Made by a program: the position numbers and the translations under genes
Shown here: positions 8,398-16,786 of the stretch, one piece after another
Numbering within the stretch: position 1 is the stretch's first letter
Layout of the letters: every line of letters begins with the position of its first letter
The notes under the pieces: generated by a model
What the model was told of the DNA's origin: nothing
The model's database searches: none
What the model saw: only the letters and a program-made list of their open reading frames with translations
Source: Wenzhouxiangella sp. XN24
GTDB lineage: Bacteria > Pseudomonadota > Gammaproteobacteria > Steroidobacterales > XN24
Length of the DNA stretch: 64,000 bases
Assembly (NCBI RefSeq): GCF_011064545.1
Contig: NZ_JAAMFG010000030.1
Span: 124,001-188,000 of the forward strand
Direction: 5' to 3'

Positions 8398-8832
8398 ATG
8401 GCGTCCGGCGGGGGCACCCTACTGGGTTTCGACTACGGTCGGCGCCGCATCGGTGTCGCCGTCGGCAACACCCTGACGCGCCGGGCCCGTCCCCTGCTGA
8501 CGCTCGCCGCCACCGACGCCGGGCCCGACTGGACACGCATCGCCGCGCTGCTGGCGGAATGGCAGCCCGCCCGGCTCGTCGTCGGGGTCCCGTATAATGA
8601 CGCCGCGCCGGGCGCGGAGATTGCCGCGGAGGCGCAGCGTTTCGCCCGCCGGCTGCACGGCCGCTTCCTGCTCCCCGTCGATACGCTCGACGAGCAGCTG
8701 AGCTCCGCGGCGGCGCACGACACGCTCAAGGCGGCGCGCCGCGCGGGGCGGCGCGGCACGATCGGCAAGGAAGACATCGACAGCGCGGCTGCGGCCGTGA
8801 TCCTGCAAGACTGGTTCGACAACCACAGCTGA
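8398..8832 (+). CDS. ruvX: RuvX/YqgF, pre-16S rRNA nuclease
   Basis: A 144-residue RNase H-fold nuclease that processes the 5' end of pre-16S rRNA (formerly a putative Holliday junction resolvase). Motif 1 is LLGFDYGRRRIGVAVGN with the first catalytic Asp. Motif 2, usually DERLST, reads VDTLDEQLSS, keeping the acidic pair but with Gln for Arg. The third is GTIGKEDIDSAAAAVILQ with the C-terminal Asp. It follows yqgE by 2 bp and precedes pyrB by 7 bp. Confidence 0.95.
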   Translation: MASGGGTLLGFDYGRRRIGVAVGNTLTRRARPLLTLAATDAGPDWTRIAALLAEWQPARLVVGVPYNDAAPGAEIAAEAQRFARRLHGRFLLPVDTLDEQLSSAAAHDTLKAARRAGRRGTIGKEDIDSAAAAVILQDWFDNHS

Positions 8833-8839
8833 GGACACC

Positions 8840-9793
8840 ATGGCATCCCAGTTCGACGCGCGCGGCCGACTGCGCCATCTCGTCACCCTGAAAGACCTCT
8901 CCCGCGCGCAGCTCGTCGAGCTGCTGGACCTCGCCGACCGCTTCATCACCCCCTACGGCGAGTTCCCGGCGCGCGACCCGGCGCTGGCCGGACGCACGGT
9001 GGCGAACCTGTTCTTCGAACCCAGCACGCGCACCCGCGCCTCCTTCGAGCTGGCCGCCAGGCGGCTCGGCGCCGACGTGCTCAGCCTCGATGTCAGCACC
9101 TCCTCGCGCGCCAAGGGCGAATCGCTGCTCGACACGATCTACACCCTGCAGGCCATGCAGGTGGACGTGTTCGTGATCCGCGACGCGCAATCCGGCGTGC
9201 CGGCCTTCATCTGCGATCACGTAGCGCCGCACGTCGCGGTGCTCAACGCGGGCGAATCGCATCTCAACCACCCGACCCAGGGGCTGCTCGACGTGCTCAC
9301 CATGCGACGCCACAAGGGCGGCTTCGAGAACCTGGTGGTGACCATCGCCGGCGACATCCAGCACTCCCGCGTGGCCCGCTCCGCCCACCATGCGCTCAAG
9401 ACGCTCGGCATCGGCGAGCTGCGGCTCGTCGCCCCGGCGGCCCTGGCGCCCGACCCGGACGAATTCGCCGGCGCGACGCTGCTCGACAATATCGAGGCCG
9501 GGGTGCGCGACGCCGACGTCGTGATGTGCCTGCGCATCCAGCGCGAACGCATGGAAGTGAGCCGCAACCCCGATCCCGCCGATTTCCACCGCGAGTTCGG
9601 CCTGACGCCGGAACGCCTGGCGCTCGCCCGGCCGGACGCCATCGTCATGCATCCCGGCCCGATGAACCGGGACGTCGAGATCGCCGGGAGTGTCGCCGAC
9701 AGCAGGCAGTCGGTGATCACCGAGCAGGTCAGAAACGGCGTGGCGGTGCGCATGGCGGTCATGCAGACGGTGATGGAGACGCTCCATGGCTGA
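8840..9793 (+). CDS. pyrB: Aspartate carbamoyltransferase, catalytic subunit
   Basis: Condenses carbamoyl phosphate with aspartate in pyrimidine synthesis. The 317 residues carry the carbamoyl-phosphate motif FFEPSTRTRASFELAARRLG, then HPTQGLLDVLT, AGDIQHSRVARS and MHPGPMNRDVEI, all diagnostic. The start has GAGGACACC upstream. In Pseudomonas the regulator gene pyrR precedes pyrB and a dihydroorotase-like pyrC follows it; here neither is present, and the next gene, overlapping by 8 bp, is pyrK-like. Confidence 0.97.
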   Translation: MASQFDARGRLRHLVTLKDLSRAQLVELLDLADRFITPYGEFPARDPALAGRTVANLFFEPSTRTRASFELAARRLGADVLSLDVSTSSRAKGESLLDTIYTLQAMQVDVFVIRDAQSGVPAFICDHVAPHVAVLNAGESHLNHPTQGLLDVLTMRRHKGGFENLVVTIAGDIQHSRVARSAHHALKTLGIGELRLVAPAALAPDPDEFAGATLLDNIEAGVRDADVVMCLRIQRERMEVSRNPDPADFHREFGLTPERLALARPDAIVMHPGPMNRDVEIAGSVADSRQSVITEQVRNGVAVRMAVMQTVMETLHG

Positions 9794-10700
9794 GCAAACC
9801 GCAGCGCCCCACGCGGATCGGCCGCACCGCGGCACCATCTTCGTCGAGGACGCCGAGCTGCTCAGCGTGGAACAGTGGCCGGGCGAGCAGTACGTGATGC
9901 GCCTGCATGCGCCGCGCTGCGCCGCCCACGCGCGGCCGGGCAGCTTCGCGCACGTCACCTGCGACCCGTCGCTGCCGATGCGCCGGCCGCTATCCCTGCA
10001 ACGGGCCGATCCGGATACCGGGGTGATCGAGTTCCTCTTCAAGATCGTCGGCGAGGGCCTCGCGCTGCTGGCGCGGCGGCGCATCGGTGATCTCGTCAGC
10101 GTGCTCGGCCCGATCGGCCGGCCATTCGCACCCTCGCCCGGCAAGCGCCGGCCGCTGTTGATCGGCGGCGGCGTGGGCATTCCGCCGATGGTGTTCCTCG
10201 CCGAGTCGCTGGCGGCCGCGGGGGCGACCGAACCGCTGGTGCTGATGGGCTCGGAGATCCCGTTTCCTTTCGCACTCGGGCCGGCGCAGCGCGCCTTTGC
10301 CGGGCTGCCGGCCGAGGTCACGGCGACCATGCCGGCGCTGGACGCGCTGGGCGTCACCTGCAGGCTGAGCAGCGGCGGGGGGTTCGCCGGCTGTTACCCG
10401 GGTTTCGTCACGGAGCTGGCGCGGGAATGGCTGCGCTCGCTGTCGGCGCAGGACCTGGCCCAGGTGGAGATCTTCGCCTGCGGCCCGACGCCCATGCTGG
10501 CCGCGACGGCGCGCCTCGCGGCCGAGTTCGAGCTGCCCTGCCAAGTGTCGCTGGAAGAGTACATGGCGTGTGCCGTGGGCGGCTGTGCGGGCTGCACGGT
10601 GCGGGTGAACCTCCCGTCCGGCCCGGCGATGAAGCGCGTCTGCGTGGACGGCCCGGTGTTCGAGGCGACCGCGGTCGACTGGGCGGCGATCCAGCACTGA
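9786..10700 (+). CDS. PyrK-like iron-sulfur flavoprotein (dihydroorotate dehydrogenase electron-transfer subunit family)
   Basis: A 304-residue ferredoxin-reductase-type protein. The FAD site is MRRPLSLQRAD, the NAD-binding loop is LLIGGGVGIPPMVFLAESL, and a C-terminal [2Fe-2S] site has four cysteines in CAVGGCAGCTV plus RVCVDGPVF. This is the layout of PyrK, which passes electrons from dihydroorotate dehydrogenase 1B to NAD. No pyrD is adjacent, so its partner is unknown. Coupling to pyrB (8-bp overlap) argues for a pyrimidine role; another reductase role is possible. Confidence 0.82.
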   Translation: MAEQTAAPHADRPHRGTIFVEDAELLSVEQWPGEQYVMRLHAPRCAAHARPGSFAHVTCDPSLPMRRPLSLQRADPDTGVIEFLFKIVGEGLALLARRRIGDLVSVLGPIGRPFAPSPGKRRPLLIGGGVGIPPMVFLAESLAAAGATEPLVLMGSEIPFPFALGPAQRAFAGLPAEVTATMPALDALGVTCRLSSGGGFAGCYPGFVTELAREWLRSLSAQDLAQVEIFACGPTPMLAATARLAAEFELPCQVSLEEYMACAVGGCAGCTVRVNLPSGPAMKRVCVDGPVFEATAVDWAAIQH

Positions 10701-11356
10701 TGCCGGTCCAGGCGGCGCTGGTTCTCGCCAACCTCGTGCCGCTGGCCGGTGTGCTTTTTTTCGGCTGGGACGCGCTCGCGCTGCTCTTGCTGTACTGGCT
10801 GGAGAACCTGGTGATCGGCGGCTATACGCTGCTGCGCATGCTGCGTGCCGAGGGCGCGAAGGCGCTCGGGATGGGCGCATTCTTCACTTTTCACTACGGT
10901 TTCTTCTGTGCCATCCACGGCGTCTTCGTGCTGTCGATCGCATCCATCGGCACTGAGACGGATCTCGCGGACGGCCTGTTTCCGGACGACGCGCCCTTTC
11001 CCGTATTGCCCTTCCTGATGCTGGCCAATCTTCTCGAATGGATCGGCCGCGAGATGCCGGGGCTGCTGTTCCTGCCGCTGCTCGGCTTCGTCGTCAGCCA
11101 CGGCCTGTCGTTCTTCGAGCACGTGATCAGCCAGGGGGAGGACGAGGGCCGCAGCGCACAGAAGATCATGGGCGATCCCTACCGGCGCATCGCGCTGATG
11201 CACGTCGCGATCCTCGCGGGTTCGGCCGTGATCATCGGTCTGGGCGGCGGCACGGCCGTGCCCATGCTGCTCGTGCTGGTGGCGCTGAAGACCTGGATCG
11301 ACCTGGTCCAGCACCGCAAGGCGCACCAGCGCCGCGCCGCAGAAGCTGCGGCCTGA
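10700..11356 (+). CDS. DUF6498-type membrane protein
   Basis: A 218-residue polytopic membrane protein with about six hydrophobic segments. The pattern (GWDALALLLLYWLENLVIG, FFTFHYGFFCAIHGVF, SHGLSFFEHVI, and MHVAILAG) matches a family of bacterial membrane proteins I know as DUF6498; function unknown. The histidines and glutamates in these segments are conserved in that family and could bind metal. Its ATG overlaps the upstream stop (TGATG), so it is cotranscribed with pyrB and the pyrK-like gene. Confidence 0.75.
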   Translation: MPVQAALVLANLVPLAGVLFFGWDALALLLLYWLENLVIGGYTLLRMLRAEGAKALGMGAFFTFHYGFFCAIHGVFVLSIASIGTETDLADGLFPDDAPFPVLPFLMLANLLEWIGREMPGLLFLPLLGFVVSHGLSFFEHVISQGEDEGRSAQKIMGDPYRRIALMHVAILAGSAVIIGLGGGTAVPMLLVLVALKTWIDLVQHRKAHQRRAAEAAA

Positions 11357-11453
11357 AGCGCCGGGTCGCGCCGGCCGATCATCTCCCGTTCAGGTTTCTC
11401 CCTGCACACTCTTCTCCCATAGGGACTGCCCCGACGTGAACCGGGAGGACGAC

Positions 11454-12173
11454 ATGGCTCAATACCTGAGAATCGGCGCCGTATTGCTGGCACTGGTGGC
11501 GCTGGCCGGCTGCGACAGCGAGACGGAAGTGATCGTGGTCGACTGCGTGGGCCCCGATCTCGGCTTCGACGGCCACTGGTTCGGCGCCATGGAGGACGAC
11601 ACCGGTGCGCTGTTCACCCTGGAATGGCAGGTGTGCGGCGATCGCATCACGCGCGAGGCCGTGAACGGCTTCGCCTCGAGCGTCTCCGGCCAGATCTGGC
11701 CAACCGGCACCGGCACCTGGGAGGGCAGGCTCAGCGACGGCACCTGGCTCCGGTTGCTCTCGGATCCCGCGCGGCGTCACCTGCTGGTGGTGAACGACCT
11801 GTTCGAGTTCGCCGTGCTCGAGCGCGGGGCGACAGGCCTGCCCGGCTGGTTCCTCAGTGACCTCGATGGACAGTGGCGTGGACTCGAAGCGTACGACGAC
11901 TGGCGTCCGGCGTTCGTGCAGGGCAGCGCGGCGTTGTGCGGCGGCGGACGGTGCGACACCGTGGCGGATGACGGCTTCGCCGCGACGCTGTATTTCGACG
12001 TCCTGGACGCGGCCTTCGGCATGTATCGCGGCGACTTCGTCGACTCCGCCGGCAATGCCGGTCTGGCCGGCGCGCTGATGAGTCCCGACCTGCTGTTCCT
12101 CGGCACTTACACCTGCCCGGACGGCTTCAACGGCCCGTGGGACTGCACCTTCGGCGCGCTGAGTTTCGACTGA
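11454..12173 (+). CDS. Hypothetical lipoprotein
   Basis: I do not recognise this 239-residue protein. It begins with a lipoprotein signal (LLALVALAGC, lipidated Cys at about residue 17). The mature part is beta-rich and unusually high in Trp, Gly and Asp, with no membrane segments. Cysteines occur in pairs (VVDCVGPD, WQVCGD, ALCGGGRCDT, YTCPDG, WDCTFG), which suggests disulfides. The start at 11454 is chosen because GGGAGG lies 5 nt upstream. It stands alone on the plus strand and converges on the regulator gene at 12184. Confidence 0.7.
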   Translation: MAQYLRIGAVLLALVALAGCDSETEVIVVDCVGPDLGFDGHWFGAMEDDTGALFTLEWQVCGDRITREAVNGFASSVSGQIWPTGTGTWEGRLSDGTWLRLLSDPARRHLLVVNDLFEFAVLERGATGLPGWFLSDLDGQWRGLEAYDDWRPAFVQGSAALCGGGRCDTVADDGFAATLYFDVLDAAFGMYRGDFVDSAGNAGLAGALMSPDLLFLGTYTCPDGFNGPWDCTFGALSFD

Positions 12174-12183
12174 GGCCGCGCGG

Positions 12184-12786
12184 CTACAGCCAGCCCTGGT
12201 CGCGCGCGATGCGGAATGCCTCGATGCGATTGTCCGCATTGAGCTTGCCGATCGCCTCCGACAGGTAGTTGCGCACGGTGCCGTCGGCGAGGTGCAGCCG
12301 CTTGCCGATCTCGGCGTTGCCAAGGCCTTCGCCGGCGAGGCGCAGGATCTGCCGCTCGCGATCGGTCAGCGGATCCTTGTTGTCGAAGGCGGTCAGAGCG
12401 AGTTCGGGGTCGATCACCCGCTCCCCCCGGTGCACGCGCCGGACCGCGTCGGCGAGGCGCTCCGCCGGCGTGTCCTTCAGCAGGTAGCCGCGCACGCCCG
12501 CCTCCAGCGCCCGGCGAAGATAGCCGGGCCGCGCAAAGGTGGTCAGCACCAGCACGCCGGCCTGCGGCCGCGTCGCGCGCACCCATTCGGCCAACTCCAG
12601 GCCGGTGGCCCCGGGCATTTCGATGTCGGTGATCAGCACGTCGGGCGCATGCTCGAGAAACAGCGCCCGGGCCGCATTGCCATCGCACGCGCGCCCCACC
12701 ACCTCGAGGTCGGGCTCGAGGTCCAGCAGCGCGGCAAGGGCGCCGAGCAGCAGTGCCTGGTCCTCGGCCAGCAACAGGCGGATCAT
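12184..12786 (-). CDS. NarL/DesR-type response regulator
   Basis: A 200-residue regulator with a receiver domain (1-120, phospho-acceptor D54 in LITDIEMPGATG, conserved Lys in GYLLKDTPAE) and a LuxR-type helix-turn-helix (about 138-198, LTDRERQILRLAGEGLGNAEIGKRL in shortened form). Its sequence resembles DesR and other partners of DesK-type kinases. It overlaps the kinase gene by 4 bp and is the last gene of the ABC-amidohydrolase operon, so it most likely regulates that operon. Confidence 0.93.
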   Translation of the reverse strand: MIRLLLAEDQALLLGALAALLDLEPDLEVVGRACDGNAARALFLEHAPDVLITDIEMPGATGLELAEWVRATRPQAGVLVLTTFARPGYLRRALEAGVRGYLLKDTPAERLADAVRRVHRGERVIDPELALTAFDNKDPLTDRERQILRLAGEGLGNAEIGKRLHLADGTVRNYLSEAIGKLNADNRIEAFRIARDQGWL

Positions 12787-13955
12787 TCTTCACCCACCGG
12801 CAGGCGGGCGACCAGGTGGCCGCCGTGGCCCGCGACGACGTCCAGCGCGCCGCCGATCGATTCGAGGCGCGCGCGCATCCCTTCCACGCCGCTGCCGCCC
12901 CCACGGATGCCGCCGCGGCCGTCGTCGCGGATCTCGATGACGACCTCTCCCCCGGGTTCGCCGGCGCGACTGCGTCGCAGCGACAGGGTGCAGGTACGGG
13001 CGCGCGCGTGGCGGATGATGTTGGTCACCGCCTCACGGATGACCAGTCCCAGCATCGCCTCGCTGCAGCGGGGCAACGCGATCCCGGGATCACGCTCCAG
13101 CACCAGCTCGACATCGGCGGCACGCAGCGCAAGGCGCGCCTGCTCCAGCGCCTCGTCGAGCGATTGCTCGTGGAAACCGCTGATGGTCTCGCGCACTTCG
13201 GCGAGCGAGCGCCGGGCCGTGACGCCGATCGAGGCGATCTCCTCCCGCGCGCGTGCCGGATCCCGCGCCACCAGCCGTTCGGCCAGCTCGCTCTTCACCG
13301 CGATCAGCGACAGCGTGTGGCCGAGCACGTCGTGCAGGTCGCGTGCGATGCGCTCGCGCTCCGCCACGCGCGCCAGGCGCCGCACCTCGGACTGGCTGAG
13401 CCGCAACTCGGCATTGCGCCGCCCCTGTTCGCCAAAAAAAATGTTGGCGGCGCCGATGATCACGCTGACGAACACCCCGGGCAGCCAGAAGGCGAGCATC
13501 GGCTGGAACACCCAGGCAGTGACGGCGGCCAGCCCCACAACCGCCGCGACCACGACGGCCGCGGTGCGCGGCGGGCCGACACGGTAAGCGAAGCTGGCGG
13601 CGAAGATAAACCACACACTGGCGCCGGGGTTGACCGGGCTCCATGCCACCGCCAGGGCGGCGATCGCCGCAACGTGCCACAGGGCCGCGCTGCCGCGGCG
13701 GCGAAAGGCGCTGAAATAAAGCGCCAGGAACAAGACGATACTCGCCGCACCGAGGATTATCTCCAGCGGACCGACGGGGCGCAAAAACCACGCGACGAAA
13801 AAGAAGCCGAGGTAGACGAGCCAGAGGTACGCCGTCCACCCCTGGTCCGATTCAGGCGGCACGAGGCGCTGGTGCAGCGCCCGCAGAGTCGCCCGGGCAC
13901 TCAACGCAGGCGCGCCGCGGACGATTTCAGCATCACGGGATGGCCGTTCTTCCAT
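12783..13955 (-). CDS. DesK-type sensor histidine kinase
   Basis: A membrane sensor kinase with about five to six transmembrane segments in residues 45-175 and no large periplasmic domain, as in DesK, which senses membrane state. The HisKA_3 phosphorylation motif is ERIARDLHDVLGHTLSL (His about 208), followed by GLVIREAVTNIIRHA (N box) and IEIRDDGRGGIRGGGSGVEG (G boxes). The start is uncertain: ATG at 13955 overlaps the amidohydrolase gene by 55 bp; a TTG at 13904 that overlaps its stop is the alternative. It is coupled to the regulator gene downstream. Confidence 0.9.
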   Translation of the reverse strand: MEERPSRDAEIVRGAPALSARATLRALHQRLVPPESDQGWTAYLWLVYLGFFFVAWFLRPVGPLEIILGAASIVLFLALYFSAFRRRGSAALWHVAAIAALAVAWSPVNPGASVWFIFAASFAYRVGPPRTAAVVVAAVVGLAAVTAWVFQPMLAFWLPGVFVSVIIGAANIFFGEQGRRNAELRLSQSEVRRLARVAERERIARDLHDVLGHTLSLIAVKSELAERLVARDPARAREEIASIGVTARRSLAEVRETISGFHEQSLDEALEQARLALRAADVELVLERDPGIALPRCSEAMLGLVIREAVTNIIRHARARTCTLSLRRSRAGEPGGEVVIEIRDDGRGGIRGGGSGVEGMRARLESIGGALDVVAGHGGHLVARLPVGEE

Positions 13956-15193
13956 ATCCTCTCGATACGCGCCGTGTTGTCGATATCCTCGCGCGGATCG
14001 CCTTCCAGCAGCAACAGGTCGGCCCGGCAGCCTGGTTGCAGGCATCCCCGGTCCGGCAGGCCGAAGGCGCGCGCAGGATTCGAGGTGGCTGCGCGCAGGG
14101 CCGCGATCGGCGCCAGGCCTGCTTCGACCAGCAGCGCCAGCTCATGGTGCAGGCTCGCCCCGTGCGCCGTGCCGGGGTTGGGTGCATCGCTCCCCGCAAG
14201 GAGCGGCACGCCGGCCTCGTGCAGGGCCCGCACCCCCGCCAGGACCATCGGCCAGCGGTCCCGGCGCGCCGCGGTTCCGGGAAACGCCTGGCCGAGCGTC
14301 TGCGCCTGCATCGGCGACAGCCGCGCGCCCAACACCGGGTGCTCGCTGAGCTCGGCAGCCCCCGAGTGCCCGTGGCTCGCGGCCAGCACCGTCGCGGTCG
14401 GCATGATCCAGGCCCCGGCCGACTGCGCCGCGGCGATAAATTGCGCATCCACCGGCGCATCCACGAACAGGTGGACCAGCCCGTCCACCCCCGCATCGAG
14501 CGCCATACGGGCCGCCGCGTAGGTCGAGACGTGGGCGACTGCGAGCACGCCGCGCGCATGCGCCGCGGCCACCAGCGCGCGCACGGTATCCGGCGCGAGC
14601 GTCGGCAGCTCGCGGCCCCAGTTCGAGCCGTCCTCGATGACGATCTTGATGTAATCGGAGCCCTCCTCCAGCCGCGCCGCAACCCACTCCGCGGGATCCG
14701 TGTCGTTCAGCGTCGGCACCGGGAAACCGAACTGCGTGCCATGCCCGCCCGGCACCGTCGCCAGGTAGCCGGCCGAAAACAGGTCGGCGCGCTTGGTGGC
14801 GGAGAGCGACTCGCGCTCCGCGCGGACCTGCACCGAATCCATCGGCATGCGAAACATGTCGAGCAGGGTGGTCACACCGAAACGCAGTGCGTCCTCCCGC
14901 GCCGCGCCGAACACGTGCGCATGAGCGTCTATCAGCCCGGGCAGCGCCGTCCTGCCGCGCCCGTCGATCACCGTGGCGCCGGTGGGCACCTCGATGTCAT
15001 GACCGGCGGCCAGCACCCGGCCATCCGCGAGGATGACGGTGGCATCCTCGAGAAAGTCCGTGCCGTCGAACAGGCGCACGTCGATGATGGCGGTCACCGG
15101 CGACCCTGCGCCGCTCGGGGCGGGACCGGGCAGCGACAACACCACCAGTACCAGCAGGCCGAGCAACACGCCGATTGCGGTCATGTTTTTCAT
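13901..15193 (-). CDS. Exported metal-dependent amidohydrolase (imidazolonepropionase-like)
   Basis: A 430-residue amidohydrolase-superfamily enzyme with an N-terminal signal or anchor (AIGVLLGLLVLVVLSL). The metal-binding motif is LPGLIDAHAHVFG; further sites are YIKIVIEDGSNWG (candidate carbamylated Lys), AHVSTYAAARMALDAG, DGLVHLFVD and LLAGSDAPN. The C-terminal composite beta domain is GCRADLLLLEGDP. It resembles the broad COG1228 group; the substrate cannot be inferred. The start at 15193 follows the permease stop by 10 bp. It sits inside an ABC/two-component operon, which is unusual. Confidence 0.85.
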   Translation of the reverse strand: MKNMTAIGVLLGLLVLVVLSLPGPAPSGAGSPVTAIIDVRLFDGTDFLEDATVILADGRVLAAGHDIEVPTGATVIDGRGRTALPGLIDAHAHVFGAAREDALRFGVTTLLDMFRMPMDSVQVRAERESLSATKRADLFSAGYLATVPGGHGTQFGFPVPTLNDTDPAEWVAARLEEGSDYIKIVIEDGSNWGRELPTLAPDTVRALVAAAHARGVLAVAHVSTYAAARMALDAGVDGLVHLFVDAPVDAQFIAAAQSAGAWIMPTATVLAASHGHSGAAELSEHPVLGARLSPMQAQTLGQAFPGTAARRDRWPMVLAGVRALHEAGVPLLAGSDAPNPGTAHGASLHHELALLVEAGLAPIAALRAATSNPARAFGLPDRGCLQPGCRADLLLLEGDPREDIDNTARIERIWKNGHPVMLKSSAARLR

Positions 15194-15203
15194 GGATCTG
15201 CCG

Positions 15204-15938
15204 CTAGCGTCCCGCGCCGTCCAGCCGTCGCCAGCCCAGCACGGTGGCCGCGCCGCACAGCACCGTGAACGCCCCAAGGTTGGCCAGCGCCACGCCCCAG
15301 TCGGCGGGTTTTGCGCCCGTGACGTCGAGCGCCAGGGCCGCGAGGTGATACGGCGGCAGCCATACGGCGAGCGCCTGCAAGCCGGCCGGCAGCTGCGTGG
15401 CGGGAATCCACAGCCCGGAGAGGAAACCGAGCGGCAGGTAAACGAGATTGACGGCCGGCGGGGCGGCACTCGGTTTCAGCCAGAGACCCATGGCAAGCCC
15501 CATCAGGCAGAACGGCAGGGCGCCGGCCACCAGCACCGCCGCCAGCGCGAACCACTGGTGGGTGTGCAGGCGCACGCCGCCGAAGCCGGCCGCCAGCGCA
15601 CTTATCATCACTACGATCAGCAGGCTGAACAGCAGGGCGCCGAACACCTTGCCGGCGATCACCGCGTAGATCGGCGCGGGCGACGCGCGCAGCAACAACA
15701 ACCAGCCCTGCGCGCGCTCCATGGCGATGCCCACGCCGAAGGCGAACAGCGCCGCCCCCATCACGCCGAAGGTCGCGAAGGTGCACAGCAGCCACAGCGA
15801 CTGTCCCGGCAGCATCAGCAGGCCGAAGAAACTGTAGAACATCACGGGGAACAACAGCGTAGGCAGGGTATAGGCGGGCGTGCGCACCAGGTTGAGCCAT
15901 TGCGCCTCCATCAGCCGCATGGCGGGATTCGCCGCCAT
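15204..15938 (-). CDS. ABC-2 type transporter permease
   Basis: A 244-residue membrane protein with six predicted segments in the ABC-2 pattern: PTLLFPVMFYSFFGLLMLP, then WLLCTFATFGVMGAALFAFG, a conserved amphipathic helix MERAQGWLLLLRASP, then three more. The end LPLGFLSGLWIPATQLP is typical of ABC-2 exporters. The start overlaps the ATPase stop (TGATG) and has GGAGG 7 nt upstream. Together with the ATPase it forms an exporter of unknown substrate. Confidence 0.9.
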   Translation of the reverse strand: MAANPAMRLMEAQWLNLVRTPAYTLPTLLFPVMFYSFFGLLMLPGQSLWLLCTFATFGVMGAALFAFGVGIAMERAQGWLLLLRASPAPIYAVIAGKVFGALLFSLLIVVMISALAAGFGGVRLHTHQWFALAAVLVAGALPFCLMGLAMGLWLKPSAAPPAVNLVYLPLGFLSGLWIPATQLPAGLQALAVWLPPYHLAALALDVTGAKPADWGVALANLGAFTVLCGAATVLGWRRLDGAGR

Positions 15939-16645
15939 CACGACACCTCCTCCATCGTCAGCGAGAAATACATTGCCTCGAGATCGTCTCCGACCGAGTC
16001 CACGGGGCCCTGGTGCAGGATCCGTCCGCGGTCCAGCACGACCACGCGGTCCGCCAGGCGCCGGGCCTCGTCCATGAAATGGGTGCACAGGAGAATCGAT
16101 GCGCCGGCGGCGCGGCGCGCCTCGATGGCCCGCCACACCTGGCGCCGGGCCGCCGGATCCAGGCCGGTGGTCGGCTCGTCTAGAATCATCCAGTCGGGGC
16201 CGCCGACGGCGGCGAGGGCGTACAGCACGCGCTGCTGCTGGCCGCCGGACAGGCGGTCATAGCGGCGCCGCTCGAGCCCCTGCAGGCGGGCTTCCTCGAC
16301 CAAGGCATCGAAGGGGTCCGTGGCGCCGTAGAAACTGGCGAACAGCTGCAACAGCTCGCCCACTTCCAGGTTGCCCTGCACGCCACTGGATTGCAGCATC
16401 GTGCCGATGCGCGTCCGGCAGGCCGGGTCGGACGGCGAACGGTCGTCGAACAGCCGTACCGTGCCCGCCTGCACCGGCAACAGCCCGAGCAACAGGTGAA
16501 TCAATGTCGTCTTGCCGGCCCCGTTCGGCCCCAGCAGGGCGGTTACCTCGCCCGCCGCCAGCACCAGGTCGATGCCGTCGAGGGCTTGAGTGTTCCCGTA
16601 AGTGTGGCGCACGCCGCGACATACGGCGACCGGTGACTTGGACAT
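15938..16645 (-). CDS. ABC transporter ATP-binding protein
   Basis: A 235-residue ATPase of the CcmA/DrrA-like export type. Walker A is LLGPNGAGKTTLIHLL, the Q loop lies at IGTMLQSSGVQGN, the signature is YDRLSGGQQQRVLYAL, Walker B is DWMILDEPTTGLDPAARR, and the switch His is in LLCTHFMDEA. It is the first gene of the minus-strand unit ATPase-permease-amidohydrolase-kinase-regulator. DesK/DesR-type pairs frequently control such drug or membrane-stress exporters. Confidence 0.94.
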   Translation of the reverse strand: MSKSPVAVCRGVRHTYGNTQALDGIDLVLAAGEVTALLGPNGAGKTTLIHLLLGLLPVQAGTVRLFDDRSPSDPACRTRIGTMLQSSGVQGNLEVGELLQLFASFYGATDPFDALVEEARLQGLERRRYDRLSGGQQQRVLYALAAVGGPDWMILDEPTTGLDPAARRQVWRAIEARRAAGASILLCTHFMDEARRLADRVVVLDRGRILHQGPVDSVGDDLEAMYFSLTMEEVS

Positions 16646-16725
16646 GAGCTGCTCCCCGTATGGTCCAGCCTCATTCTGCGCAGCGGTCCTGCGGCCGCCC
16701 AGTGACGCGCCTCAGGGATCACGAG

Positions 16726-16737
16726 TGACAAATGTCA
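16726..16737. promoter_or_regulatory. 12-bp inverted repeat TGACA-AA-TGTCA
   Basis: A perfect 5+5 bp inverted repeat with a 2-nt centre in the 141-bp divergent gap between the ABC ATPase gene (start 16645) and the DUF423 gene (start 16787). NarL/DesR-family regulators bind short inverted repeats of this shape, and the only such regulator nearby closes the adjacent operon. The site is about 80 bp upstream of the ATPase start. Its role as operator is inference. Confidence 0.4.
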
Positions 16738-16786
16738 TATGCTGTGTGCCTCGCACCACGCACTACGCGATCGAGGGAACACACCG

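Noticed and set aside
12292-15268. Long plus-strand open frames across the histidine kinase and amidohydrolase genes
   Set aside because: Antisense to well-supported minus-strand genes with catalytic motifs; no domain on the plus strand.
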